A DNA stretch of 64,000 nucleotides from Actinoplanes sp. NBRC 103695 (GCF_030269485.1 NZ_BSTL01000007.1:339945-403944), one strand, 5' to 3'. Counted from the stretch's first letter, positions 33,823-41,558 are shown. Notes: generated by a model from the letters alone, not told the origin. Made by a program: numbers and translations.

Positions 33823-33868
33823 GCCCGCGCTGTCACCGGGCCGCGTGCCCGGCGCCGAGGGCGTTCGA

Positions 33869-34132
33869 TCAGCCGCTGACGCCGGCGCCGGCCAAAGCGC
33901 TCTTCAGCTGGATGATCGAGGGGTTCGTCAGCACGATCTCGGCGCCGCCCCCATCGGGGACTATGCGAATCGTGGGAACCGTCTGGTTGCCGCCGTTGAC
34001 ACCCATCACGAACTCGGCGGCGGCCGGGTCCTGCTCGATGTCGACCACCTCGTAGGCGATGCCCTCGCGGTCCAGCTGTGTCTTGAGCCGATAGCAGTAG
34101 CCGCACCACGTGGTGGAGTACATGGTCAACAT
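33869..34132 (-). CDS. mrx1: Mycoredoxin (glutaredoxin-like, mycothiol-dependent)
   Basis: 87-residue thioredoxin-fold oxidoreductase that reduces mycothiol-protein mixed disulfides in actinobacteria. The N-terminal active site is W-C10-G-Y-C13, the Mrx1 signature. NGGNQTVPTIRI holds the cis-Pro loop. Cytosolic. ATG 34132 is preceded by GAGAGG. It is divergent from uvrD2, as Rv3198A sits beside Rv3198c in M. tuberculosis. Confidence 0.95.
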   Translation of the reverse strand: MLTMYSTTWCGYCYRLKTQLDREGIAYEVVDIEQDPAAAEFVMGVNGGNQTVPTIRIVPDGGGAEIVLTNPSIIQLKSALAGAGVSG

Positions 34133-34214
34133 CGGTCGCGTTCCTCTCGGCCTGTGTCACTCGGCACGGTGCCATCCCAGGGAACGTCGTACCCGGGTGT
34201 CATGATTCCCGACT

Positions 34215-36359
34215 GTGACAGCGGAACGTGTGCTCGCCGGGCTCGACCCCGATCAGCGTAAGGCGGTGACCGCCCCCGCGGGTCCGGTCTGCATCCTCGC
34301 CGGCGCGGGCACCGGCAAGACCCGGGCGATCACCCACCGCATCGCCTACCGCGCGATCAACGGCGAGATCAGCGGCCGGCACGTGCTGGCTGTCACGTTC
34401 ACCGCGCGGGCCGCCGCCGAGATGCGCGCCCGGCTCACCGCGCTGGGCGCCGCCGGGGTGCAGGCGCGCACCTTCCACTCCGCCGCGCTGCGCCAGGTGC
34501 GCTACTTCGCGCCGCGGCTGCTCGAGGGCCGGGCGATGCCCGAGCTGCTGGAGAGCAAGGCCCGGCTGGTCGGCCTGGCCGCCGCCCGGGTCAACGTGCG
34601 GGCCGACCGCACCGGCGCGCGCGACCTCGCCGCCGAGATCGAGTGGTCCAAGTCGTCCCTGGTCGAGCCGGGGGAGTACCCGGTGGCCGCGGCCAAGGCG
34701 CTGCGCGAGCCGCCGTACGACCCGGCCAAGGTCGCCGAGGTCTTCGCGGCGTACGAGGAGCTCAAGCGCCGGCAGGGCGTGATCGACTTCGAGGACATGC
34801 TGCGCGCCGCGGTCTGGGGCATCGAGGAGCACTCCGACGTCGCCGAGCAGATCCGCGCGCAGTACAGGCACTTCGTGGTCGACGAGTACCAGGACGTCAA
34901 CCCGCTCCAGCAGCGCCTGCTGGAGTCCTGGCTGGGCGGCCGCGACGACCTGACCGTGGTCGGCGACGCCAGCCAGACCATCTACTCGTTCACCGGCGCC
35001 ACCTCGGCCTACCTGATCGACTTCCCCCGGCAGCGCCGCGACGCCGTGGTGGTCCGGCTGGTCCGCGACTACCGCTCCACGCCGCAGGTGGTCGGCCTGG
35101 CCAACGCGGTGATCAAGCAGGCCCGCGGCAGCGAGGCCAGGCTGCGGCTGGAGCTGGTCGGGCAGCGACCGGCCGGTGCCGAGCCGGAGCTGAAGATCTT
35201 CCCGGACGAGCCCGGCGAGGCGGCCGCGGTCGCCCGGCGCTGCAAGGAGCTGATCGGCACCGGCACCCCGGCCAGCGAGATCGCGGTGCTGTTCCGCACC
35301 AACGCGCAGTCCGAGACGTATGAGAAGGTGCTGGCCGAGGCCGAGGTGCCGTACGTCGTCCGGGGCGCCGAGCGGTTCTTCGAGCGGGCCGAGGTGCGGC
35401 GGGCGATGATCGCGCTGCGCTCGGCGACCCGGTCCATCTCCGGCGAGACGCCGCTGGTCGAGGCCGTCGTCGAGGCGCTGAGCGCGCTCGGCTGGGCCCG
35501 CGGCCAGCCCCCAGCCGGTGGCGCCGCGCGTGAGCAGTGGGAGGCGCTGGCCGCCCTGGTCGCGCTCGCCGAGGAGCACGCCAAGACGCCGGCCATCGAG
35601 CCGGTCGGCGACGGCGCGGCGATACAGCGCGATCCGTCGCTGTCCGACTTCGTGGCCGAGCTGCAGCGCCGGGCCGAGCAGCAGCACGCGCCCACCGTCG
35701 AGGGGGTGACGCTAGCCTCGCTGCACTCCGCCAAGGGACTGGAGTGGGACGCGGTGTTTCTGGTCGGGCTCTCCGACGGGACGCTGCCGACCACGTACGC
35801 GAAGACCACCGAACAGATCGAGGAGGAGCGGCGGCTGCTCTATGTCGGGGTGACCCGGGCGCGGCAGTGGCTCTGGCTGTCGTACGGGCAGACCCGCTCG
35901 GGCGGTGGCCGGGCCCGGCGTCCCTGTCGTTTCCTGCCGCAGCTGGAGCGGCGCGGCACCGGCGGACCGGAGCGTGCGGGCGTGTCCAGTGTCAGTCGCA
36001 AACCCGACCGCCGCTCGAAGGTGTCGTCCTGCCGGATCTGCGGCGCCACCCTGCTCGCCGGCGCTGACCGCAAGCTCGGCCGCTGCCCCACCTGTCCGTC
36101 GGACATCGACCAGGATCTCTACGATCGGCTCCTCGACTGGCGCCGGAGGACCGCATCTGAACTGGACGTTCCCGCGTACGTGGTGTTCACCGACGCGACC
36201 CTGGTGGCCCTTGCCGAACGCAAGCCGGGCACCCCTGCGGAGCTGCTCGCGATCGCCGGGATAGGGCCTCGCAAGCTGGGTCAGTACGGCGCCGCGGTGT
36301 TCGCTCTGGTGGCTGGTGAAAGCCCAGATGATCTTGCTCAGGAAAACTTTGAAAACTAG
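34215..36359 (+). CDS. uvrD2: ATP-dependent DNA helicase UvrD2
   Basis: 714-residue SF1A 3'-5' helicase, cytosolic, DNA repair. Motor motifs: AGAGTGKTRAITHRIAY (Walker A), VTFTARAAAEM, VVDEYQDVNPLQ (motif II), GDASQTIYSFTGA (III) and SLHSAKGLEWDAVFLVGLSDG (V). UvrD2-specific C-terminus: a four-cysteine motif (SCRICGATLL and RCPTCPSD) followed by an HRDC domain (VVFTDATLVALAERKP through IAGIGPRKLGQYG). GTG 34215 start. Orthologue of mycobacterial uvrD2, again next to mycoredoxin and whiB7. Confidence 0.96.
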   Translation: MTAERVLAGLDPDQRKAVTAPAGPVCILAGAGTGKTRAITHRIAYRAINGEISGRHVLAVTFTARAAAEMRARLTALGAAGVQARTFHSAALRQVRYFAPRLLEGRAMPELLESKARLVGLAAARVNVRADRTGARDLAAEIEWSKSSLVEPGEYPVAAAKALREPPYDPAKVAEVFAAYEELKRRQGVIDFEDMLRAAVWGIEEHSDVAEQIRAQYRHFVVDEYQDVNPLQQRLLESWLGGRDDLTVVGDASQTIYSFTGATSAYLIDFPRQRRDAVVVRLVRDYRSTPQVVGLANAVIKQARGSEARLRLELVGQRPAGAEPELKIFPDEPGEAAAVARRCKELIGTGTPASEIAVLFRTNAQSETYEKVLAEAEVPYVVRGAERFFERAEVRRAMIALRSATRSISGETPLVEAVVEALSALGWARGQPPAGGAAREQWEALAALVALAEEHAKTPAIEPVGDGAAIQRDPSLSDFVAELQRRAEQQHAPTVEGVTLASLHSAKGLEWDAVFLVGLSDGTLPTTYAKTTEQIEEERRLLYVGVTRARQWLWLSYGQTRSGGGRARRPCRFLPQLERRGTGGPERAGVSSVSRKPDRRSKVSSCRICGATLLAGADRKLGRCPTCPSDIDQDLYDRLLDWRRRTASELDVPAYVVFTDATLVALAERKPGTPAELLAIAGIGPRKLGQYGAAVFALVAGESPDDLAQENFEN

Positions 36360-36372
36360 TCCGTTAATTCGT

Positions 36373-36402
36373 TTGCTCTCGCTGCTACGCGCGGCATAGC
36401 CT
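36373..36402 (+). promoter_or_regulatory. Candidate whiB7 operon promoter
   Basis: TTGCTC (36373-36378) and TAGCCT (36397-36402) are separated by 18 bp. The segment just upstream (36345-36370) is AT-rich (AAAACTTTGAAAACTAG), the kind of sequence WhiB7 contacts next to the -35 at its own promoter. Assignment rests on this pattern. Confidence 0.5.
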
Positions 36403-36484
36403 CAACGCACACCTTGAGGGCCGGTCACGGCCCAAGGGGTTTCCATTCAAGATCGAGCGCATGTTTCTGGAGGAGGTGGCACCG

Positions 36485-36775
36485 ATGGAGATCTACACGA
36501 CAGGACGACCGTCCGTGTTGCTGGCTCCTGCCTGCGCTCCGTTCGCCTATGGCCCCGAGTCGCTCGTGGCCGCACGGCGGGCTCCGCTCTCGCAGGTGCA
36601 CCAGGTCCAGATCCAGGCCGAGCTGGCTCGGAATGTGGCGCGCGGCGGCAGCACCACCAGCACCACCAGCAACACGGTGTCCCCGATGGGACGCGATGGG
36701 TTCGTGGGCAGCAATGGCTCTGTCGTCAAGACGGATGGTGCCAGCGGTGTCCCGCCTCGAGGAAGGCCGGTCTGA
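36485..36775 (+). CDS. Upstream ORF of the whiB7 leader (96 residues)
   Basis: Begins at ATG 36485 with an ideal ribosome binding site (AGGAGG, 8 nt spacer). The product starts MEIYTTGRPSVLLAPACAPF and turns Ser/Thr/Gly-rich in its second half (GGSTTSTTSNTVSP). No domain is recognised. It ends just before a strong intrinsic terminator that precedes whiB7, the layout of an attenuation leader peptide in which stalled translation lets transcription continue into whiB7. It is longer than the short leader peptides described in mycobacteria, so it may also be a real protein. Confidence 0.65.
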   Translation: MEIYTTGRPSVLLAPACAPFAYGPESLVAARRAPLSQVHQVQIQAELARNVARGGSTTSTTSNTVSPMGRDGFVGSNGSVVKTDGASGVPPRGRPV

Positions 36776-36842
36776 TTCACAGACCTCCGGCTCACCTCGA
36801 GGCCGCGGAACCCGTAACCGGGATCCGCGGCCTTTCTTATTT
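36755..36842 (+). terminator. whiB7 leader attenuator (competing hairpins plus terminator)
   Basis: GGCCGCGGA (36801-36809) pairs with TCCGCGGCC (36824-36832) with an inner CCCG/CGGG stem, followed by TTTCTTATTT: a textbook intrinsic terminator upstream of whiB7. Upstream, GGTCTG/CAGACC (36769-36785) folds over the ORF stop. Two self-complementary CCTCGAGG sites (36755-36762 and 36795-36802) could pair with each other and occupy the first bases of the terminator stem, giving an antiterminator. Confidence 0.75.
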
Positions 36843-36915
36843 GCCGGCCACCCAGCCGGTGCACAACCTGTACGGCGATCCAGAAGATCGAGAAAGAGAG
36901 AGGTGACCGGGCTTT

Positions 36916-37275
36916 ATGAGTCTGGCGCTGGCCCCCCTCGACGTGAGCGTCGAGATGGAGGCAAACCTGCCCTGTCGGAAGTTCGACCCGGACCTGTGGT
37001 TCTCGGATTCGCCGGCCCAGTTGGAGCTGGCGAAGTCGCTCTGCGGGGACTGCCCGCTGCGCGTCGAGTGCCTCGCCGGTGCGGTCGAGCGTGCTGAGCC
37101 CTGGGGTGTCTGGGGCGGAGAGATCTTCGAGCGTGGCGCCGTGGTTCCGCGTAAGCGGCCCCGTGGTCGTCCGCGTAAGGCCGACGTCGCTCGCGACGCC
37201 GAGCTGAAGGCTCAGACCGAGGAGCGTCTCGCGGCCACCGGCCTCGAGCGCGACGCCGTCCGACTGGCGGCATGA
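36916..37275 (+). CDS. whiB7: WhiB7 redox-sensitive transcription factor
   Basis: 119-residue Wbl iron-sulfur protein, the master activator of intrinsic antibiotic resistance in actinobacteria, acting with the primary sigma factor. Cluster ligands are C20, C43, C46 and C52 (C-x22-C-x2-C-x5-C). The Wbl turn is GVWGGE (64-69), and the WhiB7-specific AT-hook is RGRPRK (83-88), preceded by RKRP. ATG 36916 is used; GAGAGAGG upstream is a loosely spaced ribosome binding site. It lies directly behind an attenuator leader and in front of a coupled small gene. Confidence 0.95.
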   Translation: MSLALAPLDVSVEMEANLPCRKFDPDLWFSDSPAQLELAKSLCGDCPLRVECLAGAVERAEPWGVWGGEIFERGAVVPRKRPRGRPRKADVARDAELKAQTEERLAATGLERDAVRLAA

Positions 37276-37279
37276 CGAC

Positions 37280-37489
37280 ATGACCACCATCACCATCCAC
37301 AACCCGACGCGAGAGACGACCGAGATGACTTTGAATGGAGCCCCGAAGATGAGACTCATCCAAGAAGCGCTGTCACGAGCCCGAATGCGTCGGCCTCAGG
37401 CCGACCCTGAGGCGCACCGCTCCGCTCGCCGAGTAGCCATGGAGGCGCGTCAGCGCGCCGCTCGGGAGCTGGGTGGTCGTCCGCTCTGA
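37280..37489 (+). CDS. Small basic protein coupled to whiB7
   Basis: 69 residues, ATG 4 nt after the whiB7 stop. The conserved-looking core, MTLNGAPKMRLIQEALSRARMRR, is followed by an Arg/Ala-rich helix (RSARRVAMEARQRAARELG). Downstream in-frame ATGs at 37325 and 37349 are alternative starts, and the first 15 residues are the least certain. Highly basic and helical; function unknown. Co-transcribed with whiB7 and closed by a shared terminator. Confidence 0.6.
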   Translation: MTTITIHNPTRETTEMTLNGAPKMRLIQEALSRARMRRPQADPEAHRSARRVAMEARQRAARELGGRPL

Positions 37490-37530
37490 CCAGCCTCAAC
37501 GGGCCGCACCTGGCCGCACCTAGTGATGAG

Positions 37531-37563
37531 AAAGGCCCCGTCCGCCGAGCGGACGGGGCCTTT
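37531..37563. terminator. Bidirectional terminator between whiB7 operon and ABC1 kinase
   Basis: AAAGGCCCCGTCCG and CGGACGGGGCCTTT form a 14-bp perfect stem with a 5-nt loop. The T and A tails serve both the plus-strand whiB7 operon and the minus-strand kinase gene ending at 37605. Confidence 0.9.
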
Positions 37564-37604
37564 CCCGTGTTCCCTCGGCGGCGTTGGTCCGTCCCGCCGC
37601 ACGC

Positions 37605-38951
37605 CTACGCCACGGGCGCGAAGCCGGGCAGCCACTTCTGCAGGATGGCCCGGTACGGCGCCTTGGCCTCGAGCTGCGACAGCACCCCGATCGAGCCGAT
37701 CGTCACCCGGTGGATCAGCAGGTAGGACGGCGGCAGGTTCAGTTTGCGGCTGAGCTGGAAGGCCGGCGACCGCGGGTTGGACAGCCGCTGCGCCTCGCCG
37801 CGCAACCACGTCCGGGTGAACCGGAACTCGTCCACCGCGACCGGCTCGATCATCGGCCGCAGGAAGGTCAGGACGGCCTCCGCGTCCAGGTCGTCGTCCG
37901 GCTTGATGAAGCCCTCGTCGCGCAGCCCGTCCGCGACGGCCTGCGCGTCGCCGGACAGCGCCAGCCGGACCAGCCGCCCGATGGGTTCCGGGTGGCCGCC
38001 GGGCAGCCGCGCCACCGCCCCGAAGTCGATCACGCCGAGCCGCCCGTCCGGCAGGATCCGGAAGTTGCCCGGGTGCGGGTCGGCGTGCAGCAGGCCGCAG
38101 CGGGCGGGCGCGGAGAAGTGCAGGATGGCCATCAGCCGGCCCGCCTCGTCGCGTTCCTCGGGCGTCCCGTCGCTGATCACTTTCGCCAGTGGGGTGCCGT
38201 CCACCCACTCGGTGACCAGCACCCGCTCGGAGTGCGCCACCACCCGGGGCACGAAGATGTCCTCGTCGCCGGCGAACGCCTCGGCGAAGGTGGTCTGCGA
38301 CTCCGCCTCCATCGCGTAGTCGAGTTCCTCGACGATCCGCTCGCGCAGCTCGTTGACCAGCGGCTTGATGTCCATCCCCGGCTGGATGATCTTGAACATG
38401 CCGGCCAGCCGGCCGAGCTGCTTGAGGTCGGAGAGCAACGCCTGCGCCGCGCCCGGGTACTGGATCTTCACCGCCACCGGCAGCGTCTTGGGCTTCGCGC
38501 CCTTGCGGCTCGGCGGTAGTTTCCAGACAGCCCGGTGCACCTGGCCGATGCTGGCCGCGGCGGCCGGCGAGTCGTCGAACTCCGCGAACCGCTCCCGCCA
38601 GTCCGGGCCCAGCTGCTCGGCGAGCGCCTTGTGGACGTTCGCCACCGGCATTGGCGGCGCCGCCTCCTGAAGCTTGGTCAGGGCCTGCCGGTAGGGGCCG
38701 GCCATCTCGTCGGGCATCGCGGCCTCGAGCACGGACAGCGCCTGCCCGAACTTCATCGCGCCGCCCTTGAGCTGCCCCAGCACGCTGAAGAGCTGCTCGG
38801 CGGTGCGCTGCTGGATGTCGGCGGAGACGATGTCGGCGGCCGCGCCCACGGCTCGCTTGCCCAGCCCGAGGGCGGTCCGGCCGGCGAACCCGAGCGGCAG
38901 TGCGGCCAGCCGTGCTGTCCGGGCCGCGGCTCGTCTCGGTATGTCGCTCAC
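37605..38951 (-). CDS. ABC1/AarF (UbiB-like) atypical kinase
   Basis: 448-residue member of the UbiB/ADCK protein-kinase-like family; orthologue position equals Rv3197 beside whiB7. Diagnostic features: KFGQALSVLE (KxGQ motif), AAAASIGQVHRAVW (Ala-rich nucleotide loop), VAVKIQYP (Lys), LHADPHPGNFRI (catalytic loop) and VIDFGAVARL (DFG Asp). Probably peripheral to the membrane and acting on lipid or isoprenoid metabolism; in actinobacteria it has been linked to macrolide resistance near whiB7. GTG start at 38951. Confidence 0.92.
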   Translation of the reverse strand: MSDIPRRAAARTARLAALPLGFAGRTALGLGKRAVGAAADIVSADIQQRTAEQLFSVLGQLKGGAMKFGQALSVLEAAMPDEMAGPYRQALTKLQEAAPPMPVANVHKALAEQLGPDWRERFAEFDDSPAAAASIGQVHRAVWKLPPSRKGAKPKTLPVAVKIQYPGAAQALLSDLKQLGRLAGMFKIIQPGMDIKPLVNELRERIVEELDYAMEAESQTTFAEAFAGDEDIFVPRVVAHSERVLVTEWVDGTPLAKVISDGTPEERDEAGRLMAILHFSAPARCGLLHADPHPGNFRILPDGRLGVIDFGAVARLPGGHPEPIGRLVRLALSGDAQAVADGLRDEGFIKPDDDLDAEAVLTFLRPMIEPVAVDEFRFTRTWLRGEAQRLSNPRSPAFQLSRKLNLPPSYLLIHRVTIGSIGVLSQLEAKAPYRAILQKWLPGFAPVA

Positions 38952-39035
38952 CCGATCATTGTTACCGACCCGGAGAGGACCGCCCGCCCGGAGCGCACTA
39001 TTTGCCGGGTAACCGACCGAAGGTCCGCTTTGGGA

Positions 39036-39090
39036 AAGTGGTAGCTCAGCGCGGGATCCGAGCGCTCGATACCGCGCCGAGCCACCACTT
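39036..39090. repeat. Imperfect 19-bp inverted repeat
   Basis: AAGTGGTAGCTCAGCGCGG (39036-39054) faces CCGCGCCGAGCCACCACTT (39072-39090) across a 17-bp loop with three mismatched positions. It lies in the gap between the ABC1 kinase start and the ThiF-like 3' end. The left arm resembles a tRNA D-arm, but no tRNA can be folded. Confidence 0.6.
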
Positions 39091-39093
39091 CGG

Positions 39094-39203
39094 TCAGCGG
39101 AGGCTCTGCCGCTCGTGGGAGCGCCGGCAGGCTGGATGCGGCGGCGTTCGTCATCGGAGGCTCTGCCGTTCGCGAGAGCAGTGGCAGGCCGGATGCGGCG
39201 GCC
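39094..39203 (-). repeat. Tandem duplication of the ThiF-like gene 3' end
   Basis: About 53 bp from the gene end (39151-39203) recur 57 bp further downstream (39094-39146) with about nine mismatches. The extra copy still encodes PHPACRRSHERQSLR and a stop in the corresponding frame, against PHPACHCSRERQSLR in the gene, so it is a decayed duplicate of the terminus. Confidence 0.8.
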
Positions 39204-40128
39204 AGGATCGGCGGCGGTGATGGCCGGGGCGGTCGATCTCGACCACCGCGCCGAGCGACTCCGGTGTGTCGCCGTCCAGGAAGGCCAGCGCCTCGGCCGC
39301 GGCGTAGGCGGTCGCGGCCAGGATCGTCGCGACCGTGGCCGGCTCGGCGGTGACCGACGGCTCGGACCAGCCCGGATCCCGGTCGCGGCGGTGCAGGTCG
39401 ACGCAGAGCAGGCACGGGCCGCCCGTCGCGGGCACGAAAGGGCCGATCACCGCCAGGCCCTCACGCAAGCGCAGGGACAGGTGCGGACGCCGGCGGCGGG
39501 ACAACGCCGCCGCGAGCAGGCCCACCGGCTCCCGGTACCGGAGCTGGATCTGCAGGCTGACCGCCCGGTGGCGGATCGGGTGGGTCCTGATGCCCGGCGC
39601 CGCCCGCCGCAGGGCCGCCGCGACCGCCTCGCCCCGCTCCCGGCCCGTGTCGGCCGCGCTCAGCGGCCCACCGGGCAGCTCAGCGGCCGTGACGGTGCCG
39701 GGAAGGTCCAGCTCGACGTGCCCGACCCCGGCCGCCGCCAGCGCGGCCGCCACTCCGGCGCCCAGCCGGCTCTCGCCGGTCACCCGCACCACGGCCCCGG
39801 CCCGTTGCCGCAGCACCCGGTCGGGCGCGGTGTGGCCCAGGTGCGCCAGCGCCGCCGCCTCGCCCAGGAAGTCCCGGGGCAGCGCCGGGACCACGAGCCC
39901 GGCGGACGTCAGCGTTTCCAGCAGCGCGCGGGTCGCCGCCGGCGCCAGCCCGTGCCGGGCCGCGTGGTGGACGAGCAGACGATCGGTCCGGGTGCCGTCG
40001 ATCAGGTCGAGGATCGCCGCCGGGTCCTGGCCCGGCAGATCCACCAGGACCGGCCGCGACGTGCCCAGTTGCAGGGTGTGCGGGCCGCGGCGGAGGCGGG
40101 GGATGCCCGGGATCAAAAGCGGACGCAT
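39151..40128 (-). CDS. ThiF-like (E1-superfamily) protein
   Basis: 325 residues, matching a conserved actinobacterial family found beside whiB7/uvrD2 and annotated as ThiF-family adenylyltransferase. An N-terminal winged-helix-like part (LLDLIDGTRTDRLLVHHAARHG) is followed by a Rossmann-like segment (VRVTGESRLGAGVAAALAAAGVGHVELDLPG), a ligand pocket with CLLCVDLHRRDRDPGW and a terminal HPACHC. The Cys pairs suggest a structural zinc. The classic ATP-binding GxGxxG and catalytic Cys are not convincing, so activity is uncertain. ATG 40128. A GTGACA/TGTCAC palindrome lies just upstream. Confidence 0.75.
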   Translation of the reverse strand: MRPLLIPGIPRLRRGPHTLQLGTSRPVLVDLPGQDPAAILDLIDGTRTDRLLVHHAARHGLAPAATRALLETLTSAGLVVPALPRDFLGEAAALAHLGHTAPDRVLRQRAGAVVRVTGESRLGAGVAAALAAAGVGHVELDLPGTVTAAELPGGPLSAADTGRERGEAVAAALRRAAPGIRTHPIRHRAVSLQIQLRYREPVGLLAAALSRRRRPHLSLRLREGLAVIGPFVPATGGPCLLCVDLHRRDRDPGWSEPSVTAEPATVATILAATAYAAAEALAFLDGDTPESLGAVVEIDRPGHHRRRSWPPHPACHCSRERQSLR

Positions 40129-40130
40129 GC

Positions 40131-40145
40131 GTGACAGCGTGTCAC
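40131..40145. promoter_or_regulatory. Palindrome upstream of the ThiF-like gene
   Basis: GTGACA-GCG-TGTCAC, perfect 6-bp arms, beginning 3 bp upstream of the ThiF-like start codon. Candidate operator. Confidence 0.45.
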
Positions 40146-40168
40146 TGCGCCCTCGCGATCAGACCGGG

Positions 40169-40231
40169 TTATCCACAGGGTGGCGGAGGGTCCACGCACG
40201 GTTATCCACAGAGGTGGACAAGTTATCCACA
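40169..40231 (+). other. Cluster of three perfect DnaA boxes
   Basis: TTATCCACA occurs at 40169-40177, 40202-40210 and 40223-40231, all in the same orientation. An inverted near-match (TTGTCCACC, minus strand 40213-40221) sits between the last two. Start-to-start spacing is 33 and 21 bp, close to whole helical turns, so bound DnaA molecules would lie on one face. No dnaA, dnaN or AT-rich unwinding element is adjacent. Confidence 0.8.
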
Positions 40232-40289
40232 GGCCTGTGCCTACTTACTCAACGTGTGTGCATGGCCACGCGTTATGCCCTGAACGAGT

Positions 40290-40313
40290 GAGGGGCGGCC
40301 GAAGCCGCCCCTC
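40290..40313 (-). terminator. GC hairpin after the DUF5679 gene
   Basis: GAGGGGCGGC / GCCGCCCCTC, 10-bp perfect stem with CGAA loop, 17 bp beyond the DUF5679 stop. No T-tract, as is common in actinobacteria. Confidence 0.65.
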
Positions 40314-40329
40314 GTCAGATCGTTCCTGG

Positions 40330-40491
40330 TCAGGCCTTGGCCTTGCCCAGGATCCGGTTGACGGTCGTGCCACAGACCGGGCACTTGCCCTTGGCCATGT
40401 TCATGCCCGTCTTCGAGACTTCCACGGTGCCCTGGAAGTCACGCTTCTCCTTGCACTTCACGCAGTAGCCGTTGTACGTGTTGTCGGCCAC
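40330..40491 (-). CDS. DUF5679 zinc-ribbon protein (53 residues)
   Basis: Tiny conserved actinobacterial protein MADNTYNGYCVKCKEKRDF..., ending in KGKCPVCGTTVNRILGKAKA. Two CxxC knuckles (CVKC and CPVC) form one zinc ribbon. The Lys-rich surface suggests nucleic-acid or ribosome contact, but the role is unknown. GTG 40491 has a perfect ribosome binding site (GGAGGAACC before the start). Followed by a GC hairpin terminator. Confidence 0.9.
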   Translation of the reverse strand: MADNTYNGYCVKCKEKRDFQGTVEVSKTGMNMAKGKCPVCGTTVNRILGKAKA

Positions 40492-40953
40492 GGTTCCTCC
40501 TCGTCATGTATGCCGGCCCGGCCGGCCCGGTGCCCGGCTCGCGGCGCTCCGCCGCGACCTGTGTTCGGCGCTGGACCGCTCCGCGACCACGGGATGCGGC
40601 CGCCTTTCCGCGGCGGACGATACCCAGGTCAGGCCGTTTCCATGTCAGCGCAACGTCGGCTGAGTTGCCGACGACGAGAGTGTGCGTCGCCGCCGCGGCC
40701 TTTTTAGGCAGATATGTCGGGACACGCCGAGGAATACGCTCAGAAGCTCACAAACCGGACGATCATGCGGTTCGGTGACCCGTTTTGTGATGAGGTACGG
40801 GTTGCGGGGTTGCGGTCTGAGAAAATCTTTTCGGTCAGTCGGGGACGAAGCTCGTTTTTCCGGCGCGTGTCGTTTGGCATACCCTTGCGGTGACATGGGT
40901 CTCACGGATTAGCGTCTTTATGTGAACCCGAATCTGGGCCCCGCGAGCCGCTG
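40492..40953. other. 460-bp intergenic gap
   Basis: No gene-like frame. The right half (40700-40930) has clearly lower GC than the surrounding coding DNA. A short GCCTTTTTAGGC palindrome lies near 40700. A promoter for the next gene is expected near its end, but no element stands out. Confidence 0.5.
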
Positions 40954-41484
40954 ATGGCCCGGACACGCAAGCCTGTCGTCGAGGTGCGCCGAAGTCAGCG
41001 CCGGCGTCGGACCGTGTCCGCGTACCGGGACGGCGAGCGCGTCGTCGTGCTCATCCCGGACCGCTTCTCCCGTGCCGAGGAGATGGAGTGGGTCGAGCGC
41101 ATGCTGGCCCGCCTGGCGGCCCGTGAGGACCGCCTCCAGCGTAGCGATGACGAGTTGTGCGCCCGCGCCCAGCGTCTCACCGCCCGCTACCTGGCCGACC
41201 ACACCCGCAAGGTCGCCACCGCGAGCGTCCGCTGGGTCACCAACCAGAACGGCCGCTGGGGCAGCTGCACCCCCGACGACGGCACCATCCGCATCTCACA
41301 CCGCATCCAGGAGATGCCCGACTGGGTGATCGATTACGTCCTGCTGCACGAGCTCGCGCACCTCGTCGTCCCCAGCCACTCGGCCCGCTTCTGGGACCTG
41401 GTCAACCGCTACCCCAAGGCCGAACGCGCCCGCGGCTACCTGGAGGGCATCAGCGCGGCCACAGGACTGGTGCTGGACGATTGA
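40954..41484 (+). CDS. YgjP-like (DUF45) metallopeptidase
   Basis: 176-residue cytosolic protein of the SprT/WLM-related YgjP family. The zinc site is LLHELAHLVVPSHSARFW: HExxH plus a downstream His. WGSCTPDDGTIRISHRI is the conserved substrate-side strand. An N-terminal basic RRSQRRRRT segment may bind nucleic acid. The E. coli relative has been reported to act on UTP; the substrate here is unknown. Conserved in this whiB7/uvrD2 neighbourhood. Confidence 0.88.
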   Translation: MARTRKPVVEVRRSQRRRRTVSAYRDGERVVVLIPDRFSRAEEMEWVERMLARLAAREDRLQRSDDELCARAQRLTARYLADHTRKVATASVRWVTNQNGRWGSCTPDDGTIRISHRIQEMPDWVIDYVLLHELAHLVVPSHSARFWDLVNRYPKAERARGYLEGISAATGLVLDD

Positions 41485-41497
41485 AGATCAAGAGCTT

Positions 41498-41558
41498 GAT
41501 GTCGTAGCCGGGTGGGTGGTCCAGACCGTCGCTCACGCCGAGGGTCGCTTCGCTCCAC
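41498..41558 (-). repeat. 61-bp inverted repeat, left copy
   Basis: Reverse-complement partner of 42216-42276: 53 of 61 positions identical, no gaps. It lies 13 bp after the YgjP-like stop. The most conserved part includes GTGGAGCGAAGCGACC (minus strand) and the terminal GCTACGACATC. Confidence 0.9.

Noticed and set aside
39036..39100. tRNA-like segment (GTGGTAGCTCAGCGCGG)
   Set aside because: It has a D-arm-like box but no T-arm consensus, anticodon stem or acceptor pairing; it is one arm of an inverted repeat.
40131..40330. Chromosomal replication origin
   Set aside because: Only three DnaA boxes, no AT-rich unwinding element, and no dnaA/dnaN/rpmH; actinobacterial oriC has many more boxes.
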